64,000 nt of DNA from Synechococcus sp. CCY 9618 (GCF_019038415.1 NZ_JAFKRG010000011.1:54020-118019), one strand, 5' to 3'. Positions 1-9,257 are shown, counted from the stretch's first letter. Numbers and translations: made by a program. Notes: generated from the letters alone by a model not told the origin.

Positions 1-1077
1 GCGATTGACGATGATCGTGTCCCTGTCTCTCAGGGGAGGATTCAGACCTTTGGAGATGCCCGCCAAACCGTCCTTGTAACTGAACACCTCCCGGGTGGTG
101 GTGCCGTTGCGGTTGAGCCTGACGAGTTCGATGTTGTTCTTGTTCGCCCGCCAGTTCTCCGCTCCTCCTGCCCGGAAGATGGCTTCGGCGAGGGGGGTGT
201 TGGCCGGCAGGCTCAGGGTGCCAGGGGCCCTTACCTCCCCGATCACCGACACGCTGATGGTGGCTGGGGCCAGGTTGGTCGCCCCGATCTGAAGCACCTC
301 TTCGGGGATCAGCTCCTCGGTGCGGGCGATCACCAGGGTGTCCCCATCGAATAGGATCGGATTCTGGCGCTGGTTGCCCACCATGAACACCTGGGCCAGG
401 TCGAGCACGGTCTGCTTCTGGCTTCCGTCCGGACCGGCGAGCCGCCGCAGCAGCACCTTGCGGATGTCGGCATTGAGGGTGACCCCGCCGGCGGTCTGGA
501 TGGCGGAGACGGGTGTGGAGTAGGAGGGAAGCGGGTAGAGGCCGGGACGCCCCACCTCCCCGATGATGGTGACCTGGACGGGTCTGGGGCTGGTCAGGCT
601 GAGGATGAGTTCGGGCCTCACCAGCTGCTTCGAATACAGGGAAGTGAGCCAGCGGGTCGCTTGTCCGATGGTCAGGCCCGTGAGCTGGACAGAGCCCAGC
701 AGGGAAAGGGTGGAGGTGCCGTCGGGAAGAATCACGATCCCGCCGCCGATCGAGGCCGCCGAGGGGTCGGTGAAGGTGAGCTGGAGCCCGTCGCCTGGGC
801 CGAGCACGTAGAGGTCGTTGTAGACCTCGGTGATGGAGAGGGGCAGCGGCGCAGCGGACCGTGGAGCGGCCTGGGCAACGGTGGATCGGAATGCCGCTGG
901 GGAGGGCTGGTTTTGTGGGGAGATCGGCTGGGGCACCGCGGCCCTGAGGCCGCTCGGGCTGAACATCAGGCCCGAAAGACCGACAACCCCAGCGGCGGAC
1001 AACCGGCGCCTAACGGAACGCTTGAGAAAGCGCTTGCACACCGCTTGGCGTACGGATGTTCTGAAAAGAGAGGCCAC
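1..1077 (-). CDS. Wza-like polysaccharide export protein (partial, 3' end outside window)
   Basis: Outer-membrane/periplasmic export protein of the Wza/GumB type, which would form the exit channel for the polysaccharide made by this locus. The frame is open from a GTG at 1077 down to base 1 (359 codons) with no stop, so the C-terminus is missing. The N-terminus is basic followed by a hydrophobic stretch (AAGVVGLSGLMF), consistent with a signal peptide. Next comes a poly-export domain (VYNDLYVLGPGDGLQLTF), then two SLBB-like beta-grasp repeats, each with an I/V-GEV-x-x-PG signature (IIGEVGRPGLYPL and VIGEVRAPGTLSL). It is divergent from the Wzc-like gene, only 32 bp apart if both first starts are used. 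The start is uncertain because no clear ribosome binding site is visible. Confidence 0.85.
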   Translation of the reverse strand, partial: MASLFRTSVRQAVCKRFLKRSVRRRLSAAGVVGLSGLMFSPSGLRAAVPQPISPQNQPSPAAFRSTVAQAAPRSAAPLPLSITEVYNDLYVLGPGDGLQLTFTDPSAASIGGGIVILPDGTSTLSLLGSVQLTGLTIGQATRWLTSLYSKQLVRPELILSLTSPRPVQVTIIGEVGRPGLYPLPSYSTPVSAIQTAGGVTLNADIRKVLLRRLAGPDGSQKQTVLDLAQVFMVGNQRQNPILFDGDTLVIARTEELIPEEVLQIGATNLAPATISVSVIGEVRAPGTLSLPANTPLAEAIFRAGGAENWRANKNNIELVRLNRNGTTTREVFSYKDGLAGISKGLNPPLRDRDTIIVNR

Positions 1078-1109
1078 CGACGGTCATTAATCGGATCACC
1101 ACCATAGAC

Positions 1110-3770
1110 GTGGCAGTCAAGAGGCTTTTTGCCAGGTTGCCATTATCATCAGTTCAACTTTCCCCCGCAGCTCATAGCGTGACCACGACGGGTGCTCCTC
1201 CTGAAGCCTTTCCGGGTGGTCTTCCGCCAACGGGGTCTTTCCCGTCGTCCGCTGCCGGCGGACGTCATGCTTCTCAGTATTCCGACCAACCGCTTCAGAG
1301 CCCCCTCAATCCCACCGCCGACGGCCAGGGCGGCTCAGGTGGTCTCGGCGGTCTGGTGCGGACCGTCAAGCGGCGTCAGTCCATCTTCCTGCTCACCTTC
1401 GCCGTGGTGACCGGCGCGCTCGCCGTCAACACCCTGCGCCAGCGGATCTTTTCCCCGGTGTACCAGGGGGGGTTCCAGATGCAGATCAGCAACCCCTTCG
1501 AAGACAAGACCGGAAGCGGCGGCGGCGGCGGTGGATCGGTTGAGAGCGTCGCCCGCAGCCAGGTCAGGAACGACGTGCCCAGCCTGATCGTGCTGATGCG
1601 CAGTCCCCTGCTGCTCGGGCCGGTGGCTCAGCGCCAGGGCATCCCGCTCGGGGCCCTCGCCGGGAGCCTCTCGATCAACCCTGAATCGGCTGCGGTGGAG
1701 AACGTTCTCAACGTCTCCCTCCGCTGGCCCGATCCCGCCAAGGGCAAGGCGATCCTGAGGCAGCTCGCCAAGGATTACACCGCCTTCTCCCTCACCCAGC
1801 GCCAGGCGGCCGTCAATTCGGGCGTCCGTTTCCTGGATCAGCAGGCACCGGCGATCGAGGCCAGGGCGCAGAAGCTCTCCCAGGAGATGCTGCGTTTCCG
1901 CGAGCGCAACAATTTCGTCGATCCGGTCACGGCGGCCGGCCAGATCCTCGGGGCCCGCGAGGGCCTGGTCAGTCAGCTTCGCGTCCTTCAGAACGATCAG
2001 GTCCAGTTGGACAGCCAGCTGAAGTCGATTCAGACCGGCAAGCTGCAGTTCACCCCCAGCGGAGCCCCATCGGCCCTGGAACAGCTTGGCCGCAACACCG
2101 TTCTGGTGCCTGGTCGCGGTGGCACCGCTGCCGATGCCGCTGCGGCCAAGGGAACCCCCACCCCCCTCGATCTGCTGAACCAGTTCGAGCAGGAACTGGC
2201 CACCGCCAAGGGCACCTACAAGGAGAATTCCCCCATCGTTCAGTCGCTGCTGGCCCGCCGCAATCAGCTGCTGCCCGTGGTGCAACGCCAGGCCGCCGAC
2301 GCTGTCAGGGCTCGATTGCTGTCCAATCTGGCCCAGCAGGATGAGATCAATCGTCAGATTCTGCTTCTCACCGAAAACTTCCGGAACAATCCCCAGAAGA
2401 TGTCGGAGTTCGAGAACATCAACCAACGACTCTCCATCGCGCGCGAGCAGTATTCCTCCTACATCCAGGCCAGGGAGCGTTACCGGCTTGAGATGGCCCG
2501 CTCGATCACCCCCTGGGAAGTGATCGGTCCCCCGGATTTCGGCGAAAGCCCCGTGGAACCCAACATCCAGCGCAACCTGCTGAGGGCCATCATGATCGGC
2601 CTGCTGGCCGGGCTTGGTGCCGCGATCCTGCGGGAGCGAACCGACAATGTCTTCCATACGCCGATGGAAGTGGAGAAGGAACTCCAGTTGCCTGTTCTCG
2701 GCCTGATTCCCTATCTGCCTCTGGAGCCCGGTGTCGACATCGCCACCAGCATCTCCAAGATGTCGTCGAGCGAACGGTTCGCCATCAAGGAATCCCTGCG
2801 GAGCCTTTTCACCACCTTCCGGCTGCTGCGCGCCGACAACAACATCCGCATGGTGGGGATCACTTCCTCCACCCAGGGGGAAGGCAAATCCACCGCAGTC
2901 ACCGTTTTTGCCAGCACCCTCGCCGATCTCGGCCTGAAGGTTCTGATTGTGGATTCGGACATGCGCCTGCCCATGCAGGCCCGATATCTGGGTGTGGAGC
3001 AGGGCGATGGCCTCTCCACCCTGCTCTCCGATTCCAGTCGCAACACCACGGATCTGATCCACACCATCGCCGAAAACATGGATGTGCTGCCTGCCGGTCC
3101 GAAGCCTCCCGATCCTGCAAAACTGCTGAATTCCAGCCGCTGCAAGGAAATCATGGAGGAGATCCGTGCCCTTCCCGGCTACGACATCGTCATCGTGGAT
3201 GCGCCCCCCTGCCTGATGCTGGCCGACCCGATCCTGCTGGGTGAGAAGCTCGATGGCATTCTCTTCCTTGTGGGTCTGGGCAAGGTCAGCCGGGAGTTGG
3301 CGCCCCAGGCGAGCCGCCGCATCAGAGCCACCGGTGTCGATGTGCTGGGCATCATCTGCAACCAGGTGAACTTCCCGAGCCGGCTCAATGACTACGGCTA
3401 TGAATATGGCTACTACTACCACTATGCCTACGCATCGGCCTCCGGTTACGCCAAGAGCGCTTCCCAGGGCCAGGGGTATGGAGGTTTCGGCAACTATGTC
3501 AAGCGCTACCGGGACAGCTATATGAAGGGCGCCCCGACCAACTCCCGTCACAACGAAGGTGAATCCGACGTCAAGACCTATTTTCAGGCTGGCGTCGACG
3601 CCCCTCCCCCGTCAGCCGACTCTGCTGCCTCGTCCGGTCCGTCCTTGTCCCCTGATCGGGGCAACGGCAGTTACCTTCCCCGCTCTGAGCGCAGCTCATC
3701 TGTGCGCCGGTCCGGTGGTGGTCCTCTGGCCTGGTTGCGTCGCCGCTTCGGCGGCAGGAATCAGGGTTGA
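1110..3770 (+). CDS. Wzc-like polysaccharide co-polymerase / bacterial tyrosine kinase
   Basis: Inner-membrane polysaccharide co-polymerase fused to a BY-kinase, which controls chain length and export with Wza. About 80 Gly/Ser/Pro-rich residues precede TM1 (about 91-107). A periplasmic Wzz domain with coiled-coil-like stretches follows, and TM2 lies at about 490-507. The cytoplasmic kinase has Walker A (GITSSTQGEGKST, about 583-595), Walker A' (VLIVDSDMRLP, 611-621) and Walker B (DIVIVDAPP, 692-700). A tyrosine cluster at about 762-780 (YGYEYGYYYHYAY) is the expected autophosphorylation site. A Ser/Pro-rich tail follows. The start used is GTG at 1110. An in-frame GTG at 1179 (residue 24) would leave a normal promoter gap to the divergent export gene and is a good alternative. 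The 3' end overlaps the convergent phosphatase gene by 10 bp. Confidence 0.93.
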   Translation: MAVKRLFARLPLSSVQLSPAAHSVTTTGAPPEAFPGGLPPTGSFPSSAAGGRHASQYSDQPLQSPLNPTADGQGGSGGLGGLVRTVKRRQSIFLLTFAVVTGALAVNTLRQRIFSPVYQGGFQMQISNPFEDKTGSGGGGGGSVESVARSQVRNDVPSLIVLMRSPLLLGPVAQRQGIPLGALAGSLSINPESAAVENVLNVSLRWPDPAKGKAILRQLAKDYTAFSLTQRQAAVNSGVRFLDQQAPAIEARAQKLSQEMLRFRERNNFVDPVTAAGQILGAREGLVSQLRVLQNDQVQLDSQLKSIQTGKLQFTPSGAPSALEQLGRNTVLVPGRGGTAADAAAAKGTPTPLDLLNQFEQELATAKGTYKENSPIVQSLLARRNQLLPVVQRQAADAVRARLLSNLAQQDEINRQILLLTENFRNNPQKMSEFENINQRLSIAREQYSSYIQARERYRLEMARSITPWEVIGPPDFGESPVEPNIQRNLLRAIMIGLLAGLGAAILRERTDNVFHTPMEVEKELQLPVLGLIPYLPLEPGVDIATSISKMSSSERFAIKESLRSLFTTFRLLRADNNIRMVGITSSTQGEGKSTAVTVFASTLADLGLKVLIVDSDMRLPMQARYLGVEQGDGLSTLLSDSSRNTTDLIHTIAENMDVLPAGPKPPDPAKLLNSSRCKEIMEEIRALPGYDIVIVDAPPCLMLADPILLGEKLDGILFLVGLGKVSRELAPQASRRIRATGVDVLGIICNQVNFPSRLNDYGYEYGYYYHYAYASASGYAKSASQGQGYGGFGNYVKRYRDSYMKGAPTNSRHNEGESDVKTYFQAGVDAPPPSADSAASSGPSLSPDRGNGSYLPRSERSSSVRRSGGGPLAWLRRRFGGRNQG

Positions 3771-4312
3771 ATGTCGGGAGAGCGGCCGACCGTTCCGCGG
3801 CCCCTCACCCTCCCCCCCATCGGCTTGTCGGCCCCGGCACCAGGGGTCCCGAAGCCCTCGCTGATCAGGCTGTCGAGCATCACCAGGTGGGGATAGATCG
3901 GCATCGCCATGGGATGGCAGCGGCGCACCCAGGCCAGGGCTTCCAGCAGGTCGATGCCCCGCAGGCGCGCCGTCAACCCCACCGCCAGCAGGGGGGAGCG
4001 CTCGCGCCCCGCCATGCAGTGGAGATAGAGGGGCGGGGCCTCCTGCAGCAGCGCCTGGGCCCGGGTGATCGCCAGGACCAGCGCCTCGGTGCGCATGGCT
4101 TCCTGTTCCCGATGGTCGGGAAGGCTGATGCGGTCGCTCCTCCAGCCCTCCGGGAGGTTGATTCCCTGCTCCTCTTCCGGATAGCAGCAGCTGAACCGGC
4201 TGCTGAAGCCTGCTTCCTCCAGTTGGAGCCAGTGGCTGTCGCTGCGTGGCAGGGGACCGATGGCCAGCTGGTTCGTCAGCACCCAGCTGAAGGACAGGGA
4301 CCCGGCAGCCAT
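3761..4312 (-). CDS. Dual-specificity/tyrosine phosphatase-like protein (CX5R)
   Basis: A small phosphatase of the dual-specificity fold, with the P-loop signature HCMAGRERS. The catalytic Cys is about residue 99 and the Arg about 105, counting from the ATG at 4312. The preceding PLYLHC strand and following helix fit the family. It lies convergent to, and overlaps by 10 bp, the Wzc-like kinase gene, so the tyrosine-rich tail of that kinase is a plausible but unproven substrate. Bacterial capsule loci more often carry a low-molecular-weight or PHP phosphatase in this role. The frame is open further, to a TTG at 4372. The ATG start is preferred because homologous proteins, as I recall them, begin close to the SFSWVL stretch. 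Confidence 0.78.
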   Translation of the reverse strand: MAAGSLSFSWVLTNQLAIGPLPRSDSHWLQLEEAGFSSRFSCCYPEEEQGINLPEGWRSDRISLPDHREQEAMRTEALVLAITRAQALLQEAPPLYLHCMAGRERSPLLAVGLTARLRGIDLLEALAWVRRCHPMAMPIYPHLVMLDSLISEGFGTPGAGADKPMGGRVRGRGTVGRSPDIQP

Positions 4313-4509
4313 CCCAGCTGGGGGGAGACGGGGCCGGGGTTGCAGCAACCGCAGCAGGGCACCGATCACCAACGGACCCCAGCAGGTACCGCCATGGCCG
4401 CGCAGGCTTCATGGGGGAGACGCGAGGAAGCCGTCATTTGCATGGGAAGGAAGGCGAGGCCGGGGGGAGCGGGAGAGGCCGAGGCTGGTTCGGTGATGGA
4501 GGTGCCGAC

Positions 4510-5178
4510 CTAATCAGGTGTTCGCAGCACGGGCTCCACCGTGCTCAGAACCTGTTCCCAGGTTTCCGGTGACGGCGGTGTGCCCCTGGCTCCCCGCAGG
4601 CTGATGAGGGTGCAGCCGTAATCCCGGTTGGGCTGCAGGCCGGCGATCCGCTCCAGGCCGGCAACCCAGCCGCTGGCCAGCCGATCGGTGAAGGGCCCCA
4701 GCTCTTCCCAGGTCACGCCGTAGCCATCGACCAGACCCCTGCCACGCACCAGACAGGTCTGGAGGGCGGCGTCCTTCTGGATCCGTCCTGCGGCACTGGG
4801 GGTCGGTGTCCTGATCTCGCGTCGCTGCTCGAGGCTGAGGCTGGGCTGATCCCGGCCGATGAAGGCGGCCTGCAGATTCAGGCGCTGCCGCACGGAACCT
4901 GCCATCAGGGTGAGCGTCAGGCCCCTGGTCAGAGGGAACACCACCGGCGCCGAGGTGGAGAGTTCGAAGCCACGGCTGGCAGGCCAGGCAGGAACGGCGG
5001 ACGGGGGATCGTCCGGCGCGAGGAGGCCTTCCCGCCTGAGGGCCGCCTCCAGGGGCTGACGCGGCAGCGGCGACGGAGCCGATGGCCAGCGGGGGAGGAC
5101 GATGGCCTGGGCCGCCAGCAGGGCGGCGATGGCGGCCACGGTGCCGTACCAGCGGACCAGCAGAGGGGCGCCGATCAT
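4510..5178 (-). CDS. Cyanoexosortase-associated protein
   Basis: A 222-residue protein with one N-terminal membrane helix (about 9-28, WYGTVAAIAALLAAQAIVLP) and a mostly soluble remainder. It shows no catalytic motif I recognise. The call rests mainly on position. The gene starts inside the last codons of the exosortase gene (4-bp ATGA overlap at 5175-5178), and cyanobacterial exosortases are usually followed by a small single-pass partner of this size (EpsI-like or exosortase-system-associated). A role in sorting or stabilising the sortase, or in polysaccharide assembly, is inference. Confidence 0.6.
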   Translation of the reverse strand: MIGAPLLVRWYGTVAAIAALLAAQAIVLPRWPSAPSPLPRQPLEAALRREGLLAPDDPPSAVPAWPASRGFELSTSAPVVFPLTRGLTLTLMAGSVRQRLNLQAAFIGRDQPSLSLEQRREIRTPTPSAAGRIQKDAALQTCLVRGRGLVDGYGVTWEELGPFTDRLASGWVAGLERIAGLQPNRDYGCTLISLRGARGTPPSPETWEQVLSTVEPVLRTPD

Positions 5179-6113
5179 GGCCGCTCCTCCCGCCCGGTTG
5201 GCGATGGCAGGGGGGGCAGTTCCCTTTCCAGCAACCGCATGTAGGCCATGCCGAACAACAGGACCGCCACCCCGGAAAAGACCAGGGATCCGGTGCTCTC
5301 GTGGAAGAAATCGAACAACCAGCTCCCTTTCGAGTGGCCGTAGCCGGCACAGAGGGCGAGCAGGGCAATGCGGAACGTGTTGCAGATCAGCCCGATCAGG
5401 GGCGCGATGAGCAGCACCAGGCAGCGGCTGGTCCAGGACCGGATCGGGAAGGCCAGAAGAAAGATCACTCCCACACAGAGGATCTGGGCCATCATGTCCA
5501 GCCCGTTACAGGGACCGAGCACCTGAACCCCGCCGCCGGGGAGAAGCACATTTCTGGCATTGACCACCACGTCGAGACCGAGCACACTCAGCCAGACCCC
5601 CGACAATCGGGCGGTGACCAGACTGATTGGAGCCTCCGGCAAGGCACGCATCAGCAGGGCGAAGGCCGGCAGGGACATCAGGCAGAGAAAGGGATCGCGG
5701 AAGCGTCCCAGGCCGCCGGGCTTCTCCCCCATCAGGCCCAGGGCCAGGCCGCCGATCGGTGCGAGGGCGAACAGCAGGCCGTCCCAGTGCAGGATCAGGG
5801 CGGAGCGGGTCAGGACCCACAGCAGCAGCAGACTCCCCACGACCAGCCCAGGGCCGGAGGGCTGCGGCCTCAGGTCTTCGAACTGATCCTCCATGCAGAT
5901 CACCGCGCCTCCCCACACCAGCAGGGCGAAGACGGTGGTGTGCTCCGTCTGGCTGCTCTGAAAGACGGCGATGTTCTGGATCGCCACCGCCGCGGCCAGG
6001 GCCAGCCAGAGATTTCGGGGCGTGGCCGGGGGAATGGCGGGGACGGCATCCCTCCAGGCCTGGGGAATTCTCTGCAGCAGTCCGCTGGAGAGGCGATGGA
6101 CGAGATGATTCAT
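5175..6113 (-). CDS. Cyanoexosortase (exosortase/archaeosortase family transpeptidase)
   Basis: A polytopic membrane cysteine protease/transpeptidase of the exosortase family. Such enzymes cleave and anchor proteins carrying a PEP-CTERM tail. The predicted catalytic triad is visible: Cys202 in GPCNGLDMM, Arg248 in NTFRIALL and His271 in FFHESTGS, each at the edge of a hydrophobic segment. About eight hydrophobic segments are spread over 312 residues, a normal length. Its upstream neighbour (CapD-like) overlaps by 4 bp, and its own 3' end overlaps the partner gene, so the three genes form one translational unit. No protein with a PEP-CTERM tail is encoded in this window, so the substrates must lie elsewhere. 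Confidence 0.88.
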   Translation of the reverse strand: MNHLVHRLSSGLLQRIPQAWRDAVPAIPPATPRNLWLALAAAVAIQNIAVFQSSQTEHTTVFALLVWGGAVICMEDQFEDLRPQPSGPGLVVGSLLLLWVLTRSALILHWDGLLFALAPIGGLALGLMGEKPGGLGRFRDPFLCLMSLPAFALLMRALPEAPISLVTARLSGVWLSVLGLDVVVNARNVLLPGGGVQVLGPCNGLDMMAQILCVGVIFLLAFPIRSWTSRCLVLLIAPLIGLICNTFRIALLALCAGYGHSKGSWLFDFFHESTGSLVFSGVAVLLFGMAYMRLLERELPPLPSPTGREERP

Positions 6114-8047
6114 CGGATCAGGGCATCGACCAGGGGCGTGGCCGGGTGACCGTCGCCCGGATCGTATTCGGGTACGAGACGTCGCAGCAGCTGACCGGCT
6201 CCTTCCTCGTCCCAGCTGGCGAGGGCGTCGTGCAGCTGGTGGATCAGGGGGGCCAGCTGATCGCTGTGCCGGTGCGGCTCCGTGGCTCGCCGGATCAGGG
6301 GGTGGCGTGTCGGCTGATCCTGGGGACTGATCAGCAGCTCCTCGTAGAGCTTTTCCCCGGGCCTCAGACCGGAGTAATGGATCGCGATGTCGCCCTCGCT
6401 GTTGTGCTCGTCACGGACCCGGAGACCGGAGAGCTCGATCATCTGCCGGGCAAGGTCGGCGATGCGGACCGGTTCGCCCATGTCCAGCAGGAAGAGGTCG
6501 CCGCCGATGGCCATCCCGGTCGACTGCAGCACCAGTTGAACGGCCTCCGGGATGGTCATGAAGTAGCGGGTGATCGCGGGGTGGGTGACGGTGACGGGGC
6601 CACCCTCGGAGATCTGCTGGTGAAAGAGCGGGATCACGGATCCCGAGGAGCCCAGCACGTTGCCGAACCGCACCATGGACAGGATCGGTCCGCCGGGCTC
6701 GACGTCATCGGCGGCGGCCTGGATCAGCAGCTCGCAGATGCGTTTGCTGGCTCCCATCACATTGGTGGGCCGCACGGCCTTGTCGGTGGAGATCAGGGTC
6801 AGCCGCTCCACCCCGGAGCCGCGGGTGGCCGCGATCACCGCTTCGGTCGCCCGGATGTTGTTGGCGATGCCGGCGCAGAGGTTGGCTTCCACCAGGGGAA
6901 CGTGCTTGTAGGCGGCGGCATGGAAGATCGTGGCCACTCCATGGTGGAGGCACAGCCTGGTGAGGCGATCGGCGTCGCAGGCGTCGCCCAGCACCGCATG
7001 CAGTTCGGTGCCGGCGGGGCGGGAACGCAGTTCCCGTTCGATGGCGTAGAGGGCGAATTCGTTGCGCTCCACCATCAGCAGTCGGCTGGCACCGAGGGTG
7101 ACGATCTGACGACAGAGTTCGCTGCCGATCGAGCCCCCGGCGCCGGTGACCAGCACCACCTTGGCCTCAACCCCGGCCTTCAGCAGCAGCGGATCCGGGT
7201 TGGAGGGTTCCCGGCCCAGCAGGTCCTCGATGGCCACCGGCTGGAGGTCGGAGACGATGCGCTGACCACTGGCCATCTGGGCCAGGGAGGGAATCGACAG
7301 CACCTCCAGGCCCAGACGGGTGAGCTGGTCGACCAGCAGCCGCTTCCGGTGTCGGGAGATGGTGGGCATGGCCAGCAGGACCCTGCGTACCCGGTGCCGT
7401 TCGATCAGCCGGGGCAGCCTCAGGGGTGTGTCGATGGCGAGGTTCTGGAGGGTGCGCCCCTGGAGGTTCTCGTCGTCGTCCAGGAATCCGACGACGCGGA
7501 AGCGGGGGTCGTTGCGCAGGGCCAGCAGCAGACCCATGCCGGAGGACCCGGCGCCGTAGATCACGGTGCCATCGCCCTTGGCGATGCCGCGGCCGTGGTT
7601 CTCGCGCTGATCCAGATGATGGATCAGGACATCCCGCAGCACGATGCGGCTGGCGATGGCCCCACCGGTGAACAGCAGCCAGTAGAGGATCCAGAAGGAA
7701 CGGGGCGGCTGGGGGCCGCCCAGCAGGGTGCTGATCAGCAGCAGGATCAGCACCATCACGCCGGCCCGGGGCACCAGCCCATAGAGCGAATGGCTGCCGG
7801 CGTAGCGGGTCAGGCCCCGATACCATCCCGAGAGCACGAGCACGGGCAGACCCGTGATCACGGCCAGGGGCAGCAGGCGGATGGTGGAGGGAAGAAAGCC
7901 CTGAAGCGTGGCGGTGTCCGGAAGCCGCAGAAAGAATGCGCCGAGATAGGCGCCCATGATCAGCAGACCGTCGAAGACGACCAGCAGCAGCCTGCGGGCC
8001 AGCAGCTGCTTGTGCACATAGCGGAGAAATGAGAGTCGAAAAATCAA
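6110..8047 (-). CDS. CapD/WbpM-type membrane nucleotide-sugar 4,6-dehydratase
   Basis: A polysaccharide biosynthesis protein with four N-terminal membrane helices (about 15-135) followed by two Rossmann domains. The first has the CoA-binding-like motif VIYGAGSSGMGLLLAL (about 162-177). The second is the SDR dehydratase domain with TGAGGSIGSE (301-310) and the catalytic segment STDKAVRPTNVMGASKR (420-436), where Met replaces the usual SDR Tyr as in the CapD/FlaA1/PglF group. It probably converts UDP-GlcNAc to the 4-keto-6-deoxy sugar. The open frame starts at a TTG at 8047; a GTG at 8017 is an alternative. Its stop overlaps the exosortase start (ATGA). Confidence 0.9.
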   Translation of the reverse strand: MIFRLSFLRYVHKQLLARRLLLVVFDGLLIMGAYLGAFFLRLPDTATLQGFLPSTIRLLPLAVITGLPVLVLSGWYRGLTRYAGSHSLYGLVPRAGVMVLILLLISTLLGGPQPPRSFWILYWLLFTGGAIASRIVLRDVLIHHLDQRENHGRGIAKGDGTVIYGAGSSGMGLLLALRNDPRFRVVGFLDDDENLQGRTLQNLAIDTPLRLPRLIERHRVRRVLLAMPTISRHRKRLLVDQLTRLGLEVLSIPSLAQMASGQRIVSDLQPVAIEDLLGREPSNPDPLLLKAGVEAKVVLVTGAGGSIGSELCRQIVTLGASRLLMVERNEFALYAIERELRSRPAGTELHAVLGDACDADRLTRLCLHHGVATIFHAAAYKHVPLVEANLCAGIANNIRATEAVIAATRGSGVERLTLISTDKAVRPTNVMGASKRICELLIQAAADDVEPGGPILSMVRFGNVLGSSGSVIPLFHQQISEGGPVTVTHPAITRYFMTIPEAVQLVLQSTGMAIGGDLFLLDMGEPVRIADLARQMIELSGLRVRDEHNSEGDIAIHYSGLRPGEKLYEELLISPQDQPTRHPLIRRATEPHRHSDQLAPLIHQLHDALASWDEEGAGQLLRRLVPEYDPGDGHPATPLVDALIR

Positions 8048-8318
8048 CCGTTCAGATCAGAGGGAAGCGAGCGATCAGGAAAGAGATGACTTAGAATTCA
8101 AGGAGAAGATGGAAAAAAGAGATGAGATTCAGTGGAGAGAACAGCTATTCATGGCTCGCAAGTGGACGTCTGGAGTAGGCGTACAACATTGGTTTCTGAG
8201 TGACATTTCTGACTGACAATATGATAGAGGAGTGATTCTTGATCCAATGTCAGGGCCTTGCCATCCTGTAAGGCCCATGTGCTGAACAACACCTCGCGAC
8301 GTTGATGTTAGTGCGCCT
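8048..8318. other. AT-richer intergenic region with a weak hairpin
   Basis: This stretch is clearly less GC-rich than its surroundings and no coding frame in it looks real. It separates the end of the initiating transferase gene from the start of the dehydratase gene, so it should hold the promoter of the dehydratase-exosortase unit. I could not find a convincing -35/-10 pair. An inverted repeat GGGCCTT/AAGGCCC with a 10-nt loop (8253-8276) lies just downstream of the transferase stop. It could be a terminator-like or RNA-processing hairpin, but it lacks a U-tract. Confidence 0.5.
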
Positions 8319-9257
8319 TCAGGGGGAGAACGGCACGGCCCGGTGCCGATCCAGCCAGAGGCCCAGCGCCAGTTCCACCAGCAGCAGGGCGAGCTCCAGC
8401 GCCAGACCATGGCTGAGCAGGGCCCAGCCCAGCAGGCCGGTGGCGGTGATGTAAAGCAGGGACACCCGACCATGGGACCAGCCGGCCTGCTGCAGACGCT
8501 GGTACAGGTGCAGCCGATGGGCCTGGAAGATCGGCTGGCCGGCTCGCCAGCGACGCAGCACACACAGGCAGGCATCCCCCAGCAGCGGAAATCCCACCAG
8601 CAGCAGACCCAGGGCCCTCGCCGGAGAGGCCTGCTGCAGGACCACCCCGGCGATCACCGCCCCGAGGAACGTGCTGCCCACATCGCCCATGAACACCCTG
8701 GCCGGACTCCAGTTCCAGACCAGGAAACTCAACAGGGCCCCGATCAGGGGCAACAGGGCGAGGCCGGCAGCGGGCGCCATCTCCAGGGCCGCGACCCCGA
8801 GCAGGACCGCGGCGCAACCGGCGACGAGTCCATCGAGCCCATCGCAGAAGTTGACGAAATTGATCACTGCCGTGACGGCGACCACCGCCAGCGGCCCCAG
8901 CCACCAGGGCAGCCCCAGGGGGCTGATCGCCACCAGCAGCAGCGCCGTGACGATCTGGATCCCGTAGCGGCCCGCGGCCGGCAGATTGAGGCGGTCATCC
9001 AGCAGGCCCACCAGGGCCAGGGGCAGACAGAGCAGGGGAATCCAGGCCAGCCAGCCGCTGCCGGCCACCGGGGCGAGCACGGTGGCAGTGATCACGAAGG
9101 CCAGCCCTCCGCCCCGGGGTGTGGGCTGCCGGTGGGAGCTGCGGGCGTTGGGCTGATCCACCAGCCTCCGGCGCAGCCAGGGAAGCAGGAGCTGCAACAA
9201 CAGGGCACCGCCACCGCCGCCCAGCAGCAGGACGGCCAGCCCGGCCGGCGTGGTCAT
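8319..9257 (-). CDS. WecA/MraY-type undecaprenyl-phosphate sugar-phosphate transferase
   Basis: Polytopic GT4-fold PNPT enzyme that should transfer a HexNAc-1-phosphate to undecaprenyl phosphate and so start repeat-unit synthesis. Family motifs are present: PTPRGGG (about 45-51), the Asp pair in LLDDRLNL (85-92), NFCDGLDGL (136-144) and FMGDVGSTF (189-197). About ten membrane helices span 312 residues, as expected. It is the only initiating transferase I can find in the locus; no WbaP/PHPT-type enzyme is present. Its start overlaps the stop of the upstream SDR gene by 4 bp. Confidence 0.88.
   Translation of the reverse strand: MTTPAGLAVLLLGGGGGALLLQLLLPWLRRRLVDQPNARSSHRQPTPRGGGLAFVITATVLAPVAGSGWLAWIPLLCLPLALVGLLDDRLNLPAAGRYGIQIVTALLLVAISPLGLPWWLGPLAVVAVTAVINFVNFCDGLDGLVAGCAAVLLGVAALEMAPAAGLALLPLIGALLSFLVWNWSPARVFMGDVGSTFLGAVIAGVVLQQASPARALGLLLVGFPLLGDACLCVLRRWRAGQPIFQAHRLHLYQRLQQAGWSHGRVSLLYITATGLLGWALLSHGLALELALLLVELALGLWLDRHRAVPFSP

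Noticed and set aside
1335..3551. Long open frame antisense to the Wzc-like gene
   Set aside because: It mirrors the real gene codon by codon, is rich in Gly, Gln, His and Asp as expected for antisense of GC-rich coding DNA, and shows no domain.
5627..8032. 801-codon open frame opposite the exosortase and dehydratase genes
   Set aside because: The opposite strand holds clear motifs in both genes; this frame is Gly/Gln/Asp-rich antisense sequence.
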